Shown in pieces: positions 10,443 through 21,486 of a stretch of 64,000 nt of DNA. Origin of the DNA: Mesodorylaimus sp. YZB2_4 (lineage: Eukaryota; Nematoda; Enoplea; Dorylaimida; Dorylaimidae). The notes below the pieces were generated by a model that did no database searches, had not been told where the DNA came from, and saw only the letters and a program-made list of their open reading frames with translations. The translations under genes were made by a program, and so were the position numbers. Position 1 is the stretch's first letter. Each line of letters begins with the position of its first letter. The stretch spans positions 682,001 to 746,000 of the forward strand of contig JASANH010001374.1 in NCBI GenBank assembly GCA_030248295.1, read 5' to 3'.

Positions 10443-12589
10443 TTAATCACAAAACGATGCCAGCGTTCCTTGCTTTGACACTGGAATGTACCACTGGCCG
10501 TATTGCGAGTCAGAGCTCACCCGTGACTTCCTGTAGGTAGAAGGAACTTGCCATAGCGGAAGGCAAATCGACCCGTACCCCATCGGCTGCATCTGCGTGT
10601 TTGGACTCTGACAGTGCGCTTCCTTGGCAATACATCCTTGCTCGCTGCTGCGTACTTGGCATTTGTTCAGAAACTGGTCATCGCATGGGCCTTGGGCAAT
10701 GGGGGGCTTGACCGGGGTCTCGGAGAAAGCGAGGATAGAATCGATGAAGTAATCGATAGCTCGTAGATGGCTGCAGGCGACATCAAGAGTGCTCCAGCAC
10801 CCGGGTTGTTCTCGCCCGCAATTTGGGTAGAAATCGACGTGTCCGAGTGGGGTGAGCGTGCCGAATCCGTCCCATTCGCCATTCGTGTGGATCACATCGA
10901 CGCAAGCTGCGCTGGCATTGCTGAGACCTGGGCGATCGCAATTATCGAAACCTGGTCCAGCTGGGTCGAGACCAGTGACTCGATCGAAGGCGAACTCTGC
11001 CCCAGCTTGTCCACATATATGTGCTCCGAGGCTGTGACCGATGCAGTAAGTATAGGGTGCTCCAGTCTCTAAAATTGAAGGAAGGCTGACGTCCAGTCAG
11101 TTGCTGCCAGAATCAGTCCATGGTTTGTGCTGCTGGGCATCCTTCAATATCTCTCTTGCCGGTACAGAGATGGGTGGCAAGCTGAATTACCCGCTAGTGG
11201 TTTCTGATTGGTGTACAGTATGAAGTTTTCCTAGAATGCGCAATTGCTTCTCAATAGAGACTATAAACTAGCTGCTGAAATTATACCTTTTGTTGGCTTA
11301 CAGTATTGAGGAAGTGGCATGCTGGATAGTTATAGCAATCGCGCCAGCACATCTGAACTTGACTGGGCTTTTCGAGTGGCTGTCGCTTACCTTTCATAGT
11401 TCTTGTAGCGAAGGCAATAGCACTGGCCACAGTTTGCGTATTGGCAGCAGCCTGCGGATAGTCCAGCGGGATATCGGCGCCTTTGCCCCAGCCGATGGTG
11501 AACACCATATAATCCTCGACTTTGAGAAGAGCATCGGCCATCTTCGACACCCACGGTGTGTTGGTTTCGTCCAGGAATCCATGCACAACGAAAACCACTT
11601 CTCGACTAAGCAGAGCGGGTCTGTTGAGCATAGCGATCATGTCTTCGATCTCGTCAGTGCTCGTGATATTGAATTGCTGACTGAATGTGCGGGTTCGAGC
11701 CCAGAAAGTGGGCTCAATTTTAGGTAAGTCGTAGGCTTGCGGCCGCCAGCAGAGTGGGTTCAGCGAAGAGAGACCTGAAAGCGGCGATGATGAGGAGAGG
11801 GAACCGAGGCCGGTGAGGACTCAGTAAGTTATTGTGGGGTAGTCGATGCTAACAAATGAGTCAACCTCAAGTGTTATTGCTTCGGGATCATGACCACTAT
11901 TGTATCCATCGCCCCCGCCATCTGCTTCTCTGTACATATATGTCCTACGACTGAGGGGAGGTCACGATCAGACTTGGAGGGGCTTCGATTGAGAAGATAT
12001 GCCTTGTAGCTCTAATTGGTCTGCCCTTGCTTCTGCGCTATGCTAAATCACATGCATGCTTCATTTTTATTCAATTTATGTCTGCACTTGTCGCGCTCTG
12101 TGGTGATTTTTAAATTTAGAATCATTTTTTTCTTTGAAAAACTAACCTTGGTTATTCTTCTCACCATTTCGAACCCGATGTAACCCCCGCCAGTAGGTCA
12201 TGGCGAGTGGGGGAGAGTAATCGATACTCTCCCCTGGCTAAGAGATCTTTCAGCCGTAGGCATAGTCGCAAGACTTACCTGTTATATACCTCCAGTCGTA
12301 GTGTTTTGCCCAGAGACTTGGGTGCCTACCAGGTGGGGGGGTCACACCGAGTAAGAGCCCATCACTTTTTCCTTAGCGCCTTCCATGCAACTCTACATGA
12401 GTTAGAAAAGCACTGAAAAGGGGGCTTGTGGACTCACTATAGTGTCCCTACACCTCAGCAACCACCGCCCCCCTCAGCAACCTCACCTTTCTTGCTCCTG
12501 ATAATCGTTCTATCAGCTTGGTGTTCCATCGCTACCCCAAATGCATTCTCGACCAAAATGCACCCAAGCAGCACACAAACAGCCCTCAT
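10443..12589 (-). CDS. Secreted lipase, pancreatic lipase/phospholipase A1 family (copy 2)
   Basis: Exons 12589-12487, 11774-11391 and 11068-10443 join in phase 1 to give 370 residues. The signal peptide is MRAVCVLLGCILVENAFG. The middle exon is 384 bp as in the other copies and holds FVVHGFLDE. The last exon has GHSLGAH, GLDPAGPGFD and the catalytic histidine in CSHLRAIDYF, with the same very short lid. All catalytic residues are present and no break is seen, so it should be active. The protein has a short extra segment after the signal peptide compared with copy 1. Introns are 323 bp and 712 bp; the first, on the 5' side of the gene, contains MITE-A copy 3 at its edge region. Confidence 0.93.
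12179..12346 (+). mobile_element. MITE-A copy 3 with CCGA target duplication
   Basis: Starts TGTAACC, ends GGTCACA, and is flanked by CCGA on both sides (12175-12178 and 12347-12350). It lies in the first intron of lipase copy 2. Confidence 0.87.
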
Positions 12590-12687
12590 CTTTCTGTACA
12601 ATATTGTCATCCTGGCTTGAATACAATTTGCGAGTAAACCCCTTTTATTTAACCAAAATTGGACTTCTCGTAAGCCAAGCCGATTAC

Positions 12688-12806
12688 GATAAGGGGATAA
12701 GCCTGCACCAAGGCACTTGGAAGCTTCTTAGTTTGCTCATTCAGCACTGTCATGTGCCCTAAGATACCCATTATCTGCGTCACCAGGTATCATATGAGCA
12801 GATAAG
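12688..12806 (-). promoter_or_regulatory. Lipase copy 2 promoter: GATA sites
   Basis: GATAAG at 12688-12693, GGATAAG shortly after and AGATAAG at 12800-12806 lie about 100 and 210 bp upstream of the start codon, in the same arrangement as in the other lipase copies. An A/T-rich TATA-like block precedes the start. Confidence 0.45.
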
Positions 12807-13358
12807 AAAAGCCGATTGGCAGACGATTTAAGATGTGTTTTAGGCACTTTTTGGGCAAGACCTTGCACATGAATAAATCTTCACCAAAAATGCTTGGCTC
12901 ACTTTTTTGGCCTCACGGAAAAAGGAGCTGCCAACGAAGGCTCATCTATTTAACGAGATATTAGTCATAATATTATCGATTACTTTCAGTAATGACGTTG
13001 AGCATTTGATACAGACGATCTCTGTGAGCCGCTTGTAGCAGCATAGTAGGCAGAACGTTTGGCGGACAGGGCTTTTGCCGTTGTCTGCACAAAATGCGCA
13101 CATCTACGACTTTGCGCAAGTTTCAGTCAATTTCTTGCGCTTCGAATGTGATTCAAACTGAATCTTTTTTCGAAAATCGTATTAATTCTAGTTGAATATT
13201 GAAGAGAATAGGAAATATTAAATAGGCATCAACAGAACTTTTTTAAATACTTCCCGCCTTTATTCTCCCAGCTCCTTCAACTGCATATGCTGAAGAAGGA
13301 TTTATCAGTCCTAAAAAAGGGAATCCACGCAAAAAGGGCGCATCCAAAGATCCCGCGT

Positions 13359-14790
13359 CAAGAGCGCACCGCCATTGTTTTCAGAACGGGGTCAATCAGG
13401 TCAAATAATAGCTGTCAAGAGCGCACTGAGCATGTCCTGCCTACCCTTTCCAATTAATCCAGCCAGTTATGTTTTCTAAAGAAGGCAATGCTTTCGTTTT
13501 CTTCATTATTTTAAAACGTCGGAAAAGTTCAAAATTCAAAAATTTCAAATTCACGAATTTCAAAGACAAACGAAACTTACGTTTGTCCGCAACAAATAAT
13601 TGCTACTAAGGCGTTATGAACAGCAATTTTGTCACCAATTCTATGACTCTGTCTCCGCGAATATTGACGGATCATGTCAACGAGACTCATAAGCTACCCT
13701 GTTAAAATGAAATAAGTGAGCTGCATCGAAGAATTGGTGCCACAAGTGGCCTGTACAATTCGTAAATGCTATCTTTTCGCCAATGATTTGCTGATGCAGG
13801 TTCTCGTAAACTTGTTCCCGATGTCGCGGTATTTCCAGATTCTCATATAACTTTCGAATTCTTTGCTGCACGCGATTGTGCTCTTGCTGTAAAGCCTGCA
13901 AAAAATTTACGCAGCGCCATGTGCATTTCTGGAACGGAATTTTTGTTTACGGTTGAATGATAGCCTTCAGCGTGGTTTGTGTTCCTTCGGGCCATCGTTT
14001 AGAAAGTGGTTCCAGACGCTAATATCGAATTGGTTCCCGTTGATCCAAGTTTGCTGAAAGTAAGTGGCGAAATTCCGCAGGCCGGCCATGTCATCTGGAG
14101 CCAGTAAAGGTGGTGGCAGAGTGTGTTCCAACTCCGATTCCAGATCTTGCCATGCTAAAGGTACTAGCGGAATTGGCAGTAAAGCCAGAGCTTTCACTTT
14201 TCCGAACCAGGCTTTAACTGGATGATCCGGTGCACGACGTCCTTGAAGATCGACTTCTCTTTTCAAGTATTTCTCTCGCAGACCCTCCGCGTGCATCTTT
14301 CGAATAAGCGTTTGTCTAAAATAAAAAGAAACAACCACTGATGGTGACCTGAGCATGGCTCTGATAGCATTGTACAATTTGCATGGTGCCCAATTTCGGG
14401 ATCAGTCAGCATGGTTTCATTGCCACCATCGTGCTGAACATGTAAATTACAAACTGAGCCTGCAATCTGCTGCCTCCTTCTGACTTTCTCGCACGAAATA
14501 CAAGTCCAAGTGGACTTCCATATGCCGCCGATTTCAGCTGGTGGTTTGCGTTGCCGAAACACATAACATTCGTTCTAATTTTGTCGCAAATTCCACCGTA
14601 TTAAAGACTTTTCCAGAAATTCGCTCAAAATCTTTTCATGAGCACCAAAATTGGCTATGGCAAACTTTTTACGTTACGTTATGCACGTTTGAGCGAGAAA
14701 AGAAAACGAAAATACGCGCTGGGTGCGCTCTTGACAGCGAATATTTGACCTCGCTGACCAAGTTCCGAAAACAATGGCGGTGCGCTCTTG
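13359..14790 (-). mobile_element. MULE-derived element with about 72-bp inverted ends, carrying a transposase C-terminal half
   Basis: The ends 13359-13430 and 14719-14790 are inverted repeats starting CAAGAGCGCACCGCCATTGT, about 85% alike. Each end contains the CAAGAGCGCAC block twice. Between them, on the minus strand, broken frames at 13677-13901, 13967-14377 and 14263-14562 encode the C-terminal part of a FLYWCH-type MULE transposase, for example WFGKVKALALLPIPLVP and GLRNFATYFQQTWINGNQF. No clear target duplication was found. The N-terminal half of a similar transposase lies outside the ends, in the opposite orientation, at 14974-15690. Confidence 0.6.
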
Positions 14791-14973
14791 GCACAGACCC
14801 CATTGAAAAAGGGCGCATCAGTAATTAGGGCGCATCGACAAAACGGCGCAAAAATGCAAAAGAGGGTTATTACAAAGACGCATAGGATGAAACACGGCTT
14901 CATAAGTGCGCCATTTAAGGACTGGTGCCCATAACATATTTCATTCGGACTGGTCAGTGGCGACTTTTGAATC

Positions 14974-15690
14974 ATGCCTCTGGAATTCGTGCGCAGTCAG
15001 AAAGGCCATGATCAGCTTTTGCATAACGGGTATATGTATCGAAAAGAACGTTCTATTGGAGAAAAAATCGACTGGAAATGTAATTTTTACAAGCAAAGCA
15101 AAGGCCACTGTTTGGCCCGAATGCAAACAGCCGGAGACGCGATCACAAATCAGCCTGGCGATCACAACCATGCGCCCGATCCAGCTCAAGCAGCCGTGAG
15201 AAGAACGATCGCTAATATGAAAGATCGAGCTGCTGTCACTCAAGATTCGACTCATCAAGTCATTGCTGCCTCCACAGTTGGGTTGCCAGCCGCTGTTCAA
15301 GGTCAATTGCCCTCGATACCATATTTGAAGAAAGCTGTTCAACGCGTTTGCAGAGGGATTCTTGCTACTCCACCAAACCCTCATTCACTCGAGGAACTGG
15401 TTATTCCCCCTGAATATCAACAGACTTTGGCTGGTGAGCCGTTCCTGCTACGAGATATCGGTCAGCGTCCAAATCGAATTCTTGTTTTTTCTGCGCAACG
15501 CAATTTGGAGTTGCTGGCAAGAAGTCCTAATTGGTTCGCGGATGGCACTTTCAAAACGGCACCTCCTTTATTTGAGCAGTTGTATACGATTCACGGAGTT
15601 CATTATCATTACGTCATTCCATCAGTATTTGCTTTATTGCCAGATAAGGCTGAAGCCACATATACGCGTCTGCTGGCCGAGTTGATATAA
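14974..15690 (+). CDS. FLYWCH/MULE transposase, N-terminal half
   Basis: A 238-residue frame opens with a FLYWCH zinc finger at about residues 3-68 (W-x-C-N ... C-L-A-R ... DHNHAP). It continues into the start of the MULE transposase domain, with NWFADGTFKTAPPLFEQLYT, the usual first catalytic Asp context, then YHYVIPSVFALLPDKAEATY. It stops where the domain should run on through the second and third acidic residues. The missing C-terminal half resembles the sequence on the opposite strand at 13677-14562, so the element has probably been rearranged by an internal inversion, or two copies lie head to head. It is not functional as it stands. Confidence 0.75.
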   Translation: MPLEFVRSQKGHDQLLHNGYMYRKERSIGEKIDWKCNFYKQSKGHCLARMQTAGDAITNQPGDHNHAPDPAQAAVRRTIANMKDRAAVTQDSTHQVIAASTVGLPAAVQGQLPSIPYLKKAVQRVCRGILATPPNPHSLEELVIPPEYQQTLAGEPFLLRDIGQRPNRILVFSAQRNLELLARSPNWFADGTFKTAPPLFEQLYTIHGVHYHYVIPSVFALLPDKAEATYTRLLAELI

Positions 15691-15845
15691 TGACTAAGCA
15701 GTCAAGTAAGGCATGGGCACTCGTAGGGCAGGGGGATATAGCCAAAGAATCTCGATATTCACTCAATAGAATGCTTTGACTGTGCTTGTGTAATTCGTCA
15801 TTGCTTGCCTACAGCATCGCATCGGACGTGTGCCAGGCTTTGATG

Positions 15846-16169
15846 ACCAGCCTCTCATGGCAGCTTCCCTCTGCGTGTCTCCACTAGGAGCACCTGCACA
15901 CGAGGGCATCCAGTGCCACCAGCGTCCCAGGATAATGCTGGGCGAGAAGGGAGGGAGGGAGGGACTGGTGTTCGAGAACCAGTTTCCTGATTCCCTGACC
16001 AGGTGAGTCGCCCAGAGCCAGGTGTGCAAGGCCAGCGACAAAGACCGGTTCCCACTCTGGGAACGGACTTAATAAACTGCCGTCCTTAGTCGGAACAGAA
16101 GTGCGGCCTCCCGGTCAGGGTTGCTGGTCCAAGCAATGCCTTGACCAAGTGAGCCACCGCGGCTCCTGT
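15846..16169 (-). mobile_element. SINE-C copy 1 (tRNA-derived)
   Basis: Read on minus, the head is GAGCCGCGGTGGCTCAC and continues with an A-box-like stretch. The body matches the copy at 26522-26908. The element is bounded by CAGGCTTTGATG at 15834-15845 and 16170-16181, a 12-bp target duplication that can be stretched to about 15 bp with mismatches. Confidence 0.8.
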
Positions 16170-16589
16170 CAGGCTTTGATGCCACTGAACAAGTTCAACT
16201 CGGCCAAAGTTATACGAACAAGCGAAAAAAGGAAACGAAAAGCTCTAGTTTTGGTTTTGTTAAAAAAGCTGCTTTTGGCATTTTAGAGAAGCGTTCATTC
16301 ACAAGTTTTGGTGCACATGACATCGGAAACGGGCGCTGTTTGCCAAAGCTGGCCTCTAGCCACGCTTCATTTTCACCCTGGTTCGACCAACAACAATATG
16401 TTTATTTGCTGCCTCTTAATTACCGATTGCTTGCCCAAGGAATTGTGCTTGCTCTTTTTCAACCTACCTTTCACGGGACCAGACTCAATTTACGAGAGAT
16501 CAAGGAAAAGGACGCGTGAACGCAAACACACACACGACAGATCACACGATCACAGACTTGATCACATCGAATTACCTCTCGGATCGCCG

Positions 16590-16892
16590 CTACTGAACAG
16601 AGACGGAGGACGACGAAGTTTCAGTGCCTTTGCCGTTTTCGCATTTGCCCTTGCATTTGCATCGGATCGAGCACTTTGTGGCCATACGCACGCATTTGCA
16701 GTGCTCGTTCCAGCACAATGTCGATGTGTCGCGATGGTGTCCCTTCTTCTTGTCCTTCTCTCCACATTTGCAACGATTGCGGACTCGCCGGTACTCGTCC
16801 ACCAGAAACGTTTTGAAGTTGCTGATGCGATGCCCGATCGATATCTTCGGCTTCGATTCCGCTATCGGCATTCCCAACGACACGTCAGCCAT
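16590..16892 (-). CDS. Small cysteine-rich protein with MSL2-CXC-like domain
   Basis: A 100-residue frame starts at an ATG at 16892 (MADVSLGMPIAESKP). Residues about 40-90 hold the pattern RCKCGEK ... LCWNEHCKCVRMATKC then IRCKCKGKCENG. The spacing CxC-xn-C-x4-CxC-x5-C-x3-CxC-x3-C-x-N is that of the zinc-binding CXC domain of MSL2, also found in Tesmin/TSO1-like proteins and in some transposon-encoded proteins. A basic stretch precedes it and a Ser-rich tail follows. It would bind zinc and probably DNA. Upstream on its strand is a 32-bp tandem repeat (16915-17060), so the promoter may be repeat-derived. It may be the last exon of a longer protein or a transposon relic. Confidence 0.5.
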   Translation of the reverse strand: MADVSLGMPIAESKPKISIGHRISNFKTFLVDEYRRVRNRCKCGEKDKKKGHHRDTSTLCWNEHCKCVRMATKCSIRCKCKGKCENGKGTETSSSSVSVQ

Positions 16893-16914
16893 TTTTTCGA
16901 TGTGTAGATGCGTG

Positions 16915-17060
16915 GATCGACTCGATCGTTGATGCGTGGACGCGTGGATCGACTCGATCGTTGATGCGTGGACGCGTGGATCGACTCGATCGTTGATGCG
17001 TGGACGCGTGGATCGACTCGATCGTTGATGCGTGGATGCGTGGATCGACTCGATGCGTAG
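16915..17060. repeat. 32-bp tandem repeat
   Basis: About four and a half copies of a 32-bp unit containing GATCGACTCGATCGTTGATG and CGTGGACGCGTG. The unit length is not a multiple of three and the sequence is rich in GATC and CG. Confidence 0.9.
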
Positions 17061-17204
17061 ATCGACTGCGAGTGCTCGCAACGGCGGTCGGTTCTCGACT
17101 GATCGCGAGCCGTCAGTAAATGCAAAGGGTGGCAGCCTTGTTTACACTCTACTATACTGACTTTTTCGCCGTTGCACTTTAAAAACAGAGCAGCGCCCGA
17201 TGGA

Positions 17205-17575
17205 TCGCGCCATTGTGATAGAAGCGCTCGTTGGATCGCGCCATTGCGATAGAAGCGCCTGTTATATTGCGCCACCGCGCGCCAGATCGCGCCAACGCGC
17301 GCTGGATCGCGCTATTGCAATATAAGCGCCCGTTGGATTGCGCTACGCGCCAGATCGCGCGCCGGATCGCGCCATTGTGATAGAAGCGCTCGTTGGATCG
17401 CGCCATTGCGATAGAAGCGCCTGTTATATTGCGCCACCGCGCGCCAGATCGCGCCACCGCGCGCTGGATCGCGCTATTGCAATATAAGCGCCCGTTGGAT
17501 TGCGCTACGCGCCAGATCGCGCGCCGGATCGCGCCATTGCGATAGAAGCGCCCGCTGGATTGAGCGCCCGCTAGA
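17205..17575. repeat. 162-bp tandem repeat with internal GATCGCGCC subrepeats
   Basis: Units start at 17211 and 17373 with CATTGTGATAGAAGCGCTCG, and a partial third begins near 17535. Each unit is itself built from divergent short modules of the type GATCGCGCCATTGCGATAGA. It lies directly upstream of the LINE at 17738 and could be part of its 5' region or an independent satellite. Confidence 0.85.
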
Positions 17576-17737
17576 AGCGCCCGCTGGAAGGCATCGGTTG
17601 CAGTACGCAAAGCACTATTTTACATTAATCAAACATTACGTATGACATGCTAGGCATGGTCATGGGTATCTACAGGGGGTCATGGGTCTGTACATATTGC
17701 TCAAATAGGAAGGTGTAGTGTATTACATGAACCCGTA

Positions 17738-20700
17738 ATGTCGTACAATTACTTAATCTGTACTACTAATATTCGAGGTATTGGTTCTGAACTAAAAAGG
17801 AAGGAGGGATACATTTGGCTCAAAAATCAAAATTTTGATGTCAGTTTTTTACAAGAGACGCATAGTGTTGCAGAAGAGGAATCAGTTTGGCAACAACAAT
17901 GGGGCTTTTCCAACAGCATTTATTTCTCGCATGGAACGAGTAACGCTTGTGGGGTGGCCATAATCTTACGTCGGGGAGCAGATGTGTCGGTGGATCGAAC
18001 GTGGCGCGATCGTAGTGGTCGATGCCTAATGCTAGAAGTACGCATGAGAGAATTGCATGCCATCTTGGTTAACTTATACAGTCCAACCGCTGTACACGAG
18101 CAGGTGGAGTTTTTTCAGCGTGTTCGTGTAGCCATAACCTTATTCAATTCAGGGCAATGGCCTGTTATCATTGGCGGCGATCTGAATGTGGCCTTCGATC
18201 CTGACATAGATAAGGCGGGTGGCAAATGCTATCTCGAGCGTTCGGTAATGAGAGCTATCCATGCCATTCAGTCTGACTGGAATCTGATGGATTGCTGGCG
18301 AGAACTCAACCCCCTTACTCGACAGTACACCTGGCAGCAGCCGCATCCATTGGTCAAGTGTCGGCTAGACTATTGGCTAATCCTAGCGGATCTCATGCTA
18401 CAGGTTAACAACTGCATAATCAGGCAGGCAGACTGTATTCACTGACCACAAAAGTGTTGTGTTTAGAATTCAAGGACCCAACTACCGTCCAAGGGGCCCT
18501 GGTATTTGGCGACTTAACACTATGATCCTGCAAGACGAGCAGTACCAGCTGGGGGTCGAAGCCACAGTAAGGGAAGCCGTAGCGATGGCAGCCGACTGGG
18601 ATAGCCGATTGAGATGGGACTACATCAAAATGAGGATAAGGGATTTCTCAATTGAATACTGTAAGCGAACTAACTCACGCAGGCTGCGTAGGAGGCTTGA
18701 TCTTCAAATCTTATCGATTATCTGGAAAATCGTTCAGAATCGCTAGCCCCAGACGAAACAAATCTTGCATTACTGGCCAAGACGGAGCTTGAAGCTATGC
18801 TAGAAGAAGATACGAGGCGAGCGATCTTGCGCTCCAGAGTACGGTGGCTGGCATATGGTGAAAAGCCGAACAAATACTTCCTGGGGCTTGAGAAACGGAA
18901 TGCCATTCGCAAAAGCATTTCCAAATTAGCTGCCGCACCGGACACTGAAATAACTGAACCTAAGGAGATCATGACAGCCATATACGACTTTTTTAACAAG
19001 GTGTACTCCCGTGGTGAGATCAGCAACGAACAAATTGCCTCTTGGCTGGAGAAAGTGAGCAAAGACGACGACCGTAAGCTTAGTGGCGATGCCTGTAAAG
19101 CCCTCGATCAACCCTTCCGGCACTGGGAATACAAGAGCGCCATGACGAGCATGTCGCTGGGGAAGACGCTGGGACGGGATGGCTTGCCTATGGAATGGTA
19201 CCGTCAGTTCTGGGAGACTATCGGTGACCCGCTCATGCAATCTATGCAGAGATCACTGCAAGTAGGTAATTTATCCGAGACGCAAAAGCAAGGACTCATT
19301 ACACTACTGCCTAAGCTGGGCAAAGATACAACCCAACTGAATAGTTGGAGGCCAATTACCCTCTTGAATTGTGACTACAAAATATTAGCAAAAGCACTTG
19401 CAACGAGGGTCAAAGGTCATCTCAGCTCGCTCATTCATCCTAATCAGACGGGCTTCATGGCGGGCAGATACATTGGTGAAAATATTCGAATAGCACTTGA
19501 TATCATTGAGCATCTCCATAGACGCCCAGATGGGGAGGGCATGCTGTTGTCCCTTGACTTCGAAAAAGCTTTCGATACAATCCACTGGGACTTTATGTTT
19601 CACGCTCTAAAATATAAGAACTTCGGCCCTGTTTTTATCTCGACCGTCAAAACCCTGTATCATGAATCGTCTAGTGAAGTGACGAACAATGGCCACATAA
19701 CAGAACGCATTTCGCTGGGGCGAGGCATTCGCCAGGGCTGCCCCCTGCCCCCGTATCTATTCATAATAGCCATTGACTTTCTGACAACGGCCATGGAAAG
19801 CAACCCTGATGTTCATGGAGTGCGTGTACACGGAACAACTTATTTAACGAGTCAATTTGCAGACGACACAACGCTCTTTCTTCGGGATTTGTTGTCGGTG
19901 GAGGCCGCCCTTAGCACTGTCTCTGACTTTGGGAGTGTATCAGGGCTTAGGGAAAAGGGAAAACGGAATGCTTGGGACTGGGACCTCGCCCTGATCGTGA
20001 GCAGCCGCCGCAAAATATTGCTGGTGTGAATAAGGTTCGTATCCTAGGCATTACTTTCGCTTATGACCCAGCCGTCCTGATAGAAGCTAACTTTATCGCA
20101 AAACTGAAGGCGCTAGAAAGCATGATTGATGAGTGGGGCTCCAGGCGGTTGACACTGTTTGGAAAGACGCTTCTGGGCACCCAGATGACATATTCTTTAA
20201 TGAATGTGGAAGCGCCCACAGAGGTTCTAAAACGTATTACGAAACTCATCCGAGTCTTTCTCTGGGATAAACACCCGGCAAAAGTCAGGCAAGATGTCAT
20301 GATACAGCCTCTGAGTGCGGGCGGTGTTAAAGCCCCTGACACCGACGTCATAATGGCTAGCCTGCGTCTGTCATGGCTCAAGCGGCTCCTAAAGAATCCT
20401 GAGGCGACATGGGCAAGAATCGCTTTCCACGAAGCTGAACGCGGTGGTGGGCTACTCTTTCTTTTACAGTGCAACTTTGAAGTATTGGCATTGGGCATCG
20501 AACTATCTCCATTCTACGCAGACATTCTAAAGGTGTATCACCTGGTAAGAGACTCCCCTGTTCGTGATGTCAACTCCGCAGAGGCTCTAGCAACCCAACT
20601 GGTATTATTTCCAAAAAAGTCTGTTATGACAGACTCGAAACTTTTAGACCAGCCAATGCACAGAGTGGAACCCGGGCTTAGGATGGCTGGTCTACTCGGC

Positions 20701-20960
20701 CGCTGCTAAACGCAACCACGGTTTGGAAAAATGTCTGAGCAGAAGCTGCTTTTTCTGCATGAAAATCAACTGGACGACTGATCGTGGCCATAAGCAGAGG
20801 ATCGTGTAATCCTGTGCTCGTGGTCCACAAAGTGGGCAGGAGTGACCAACTCTCAGGCTTTGCGCGCACATGCTTATAGTAGGTAAGTTTCAAGCCGCGG
20901 CTAGGTGAACCATTTTGTGTCATGTGTCCCTTAATCTTCAAGCATGTCATTACTGATATG
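17738..20960 (+). mobile_element. L1/Tx1-like LINE with endonuclease and reverse transcriptase, decayed
   Basis: The frame at 17738-18445 is an APE-type endonuclease with SFLQETHS, YFSHGTSNACGVAII and VIIGGDLNVAFDP. The frame at 18797-20029 is the reverse transcriptase, with LSLDFEKAFDTIHWDFMF, GIRQGCPLPPYLF (usually CPLSP) and FADDTTLFL, the YADD-type catalytic box with F for Y. The frame at 19972-20709 is the C-terminal region. The single large frame is interrupted by a stop near 18443, a second break near 18746 and a frame change near 19960-20030, so the copy is not active. The 3' end is indistinct; similarity can be read to about 20960. Lipase pseudogene sequence begins at about 21487. 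Confidence 0.88.
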
Positions 20961-21361
20961 ATAAATCATAAGCATGAACATGAAGCTGGAAGATGAGAAG
21001 GAAAGATTGTCGAGAGTGTCCCTCGAGGTTTAGGGCATGTACTGTAAAGATGCCATATCACTTTACTCGTAGCGCTACAGCTTTAGCATATTAAGATTGC
21101 TCGTGTGGAACAGCACAGCTGCCTTCTGGGAGCCTGTCTAAGCAGCAGCAGTACTCAGCACAGAAGAATGTTGGATTTTATTCTGCCATCGGCAAGCGTG
21201 TGCGAGTGATTATAGTTACACTGTGCAGTGAGCAGCATGTCGGGCCACCTCTCTTTTTTTGTGGCCGAGTAGACCAGCCATCCTAAGCCCGGGTTCCACT
21301 CTGTGCATTGGCTGGTCTAAAAGTTTCGAGTCTGTCATAACAGACTTTTTTGGAAATAATA
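20603..21361. repeat. 99-bp perfect inverted repeat (20603-20701 and 21263-21361)
   Basis: The end of the LINE C-terminal frame, encoding KKSVMTDSKLLDQPMHRVEP, recurs exactly inverted 561 bp downstream. There is no mismatch over 99 bp. The right arm lies between the LINE and the truncated lipase exon. Confidence 0.93.
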
Positions 21362-21486
21362 AGACTGTTTTTCGTTTTTTGCTACAAACTAGTTTGGCCA
21401 AAAATACTTGTTCCTACAACTGAGAGAATTGGGTGACGTGACTACAGTACGCCTTCTTCCAAATCTCTGATCCAGTACGCCTCGAT

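Noticed and set aside
16308-16932. Long plus-strand frames opposite the CXC protein
   Set aside because: Antisense shadows of the cysteine-rich frame and of the repeat arrays.
16915-17060. CRISPR-like array
   Set aside because: Contiguous tandem repeat with no unique spacers, in a eukaryotic genome.
17179-17610. Minus-strand frame of repeated Ala/Arg-rich peptides
   Set aside because: Produced by the 162-bp tandem repeat; no start or function can be supported.
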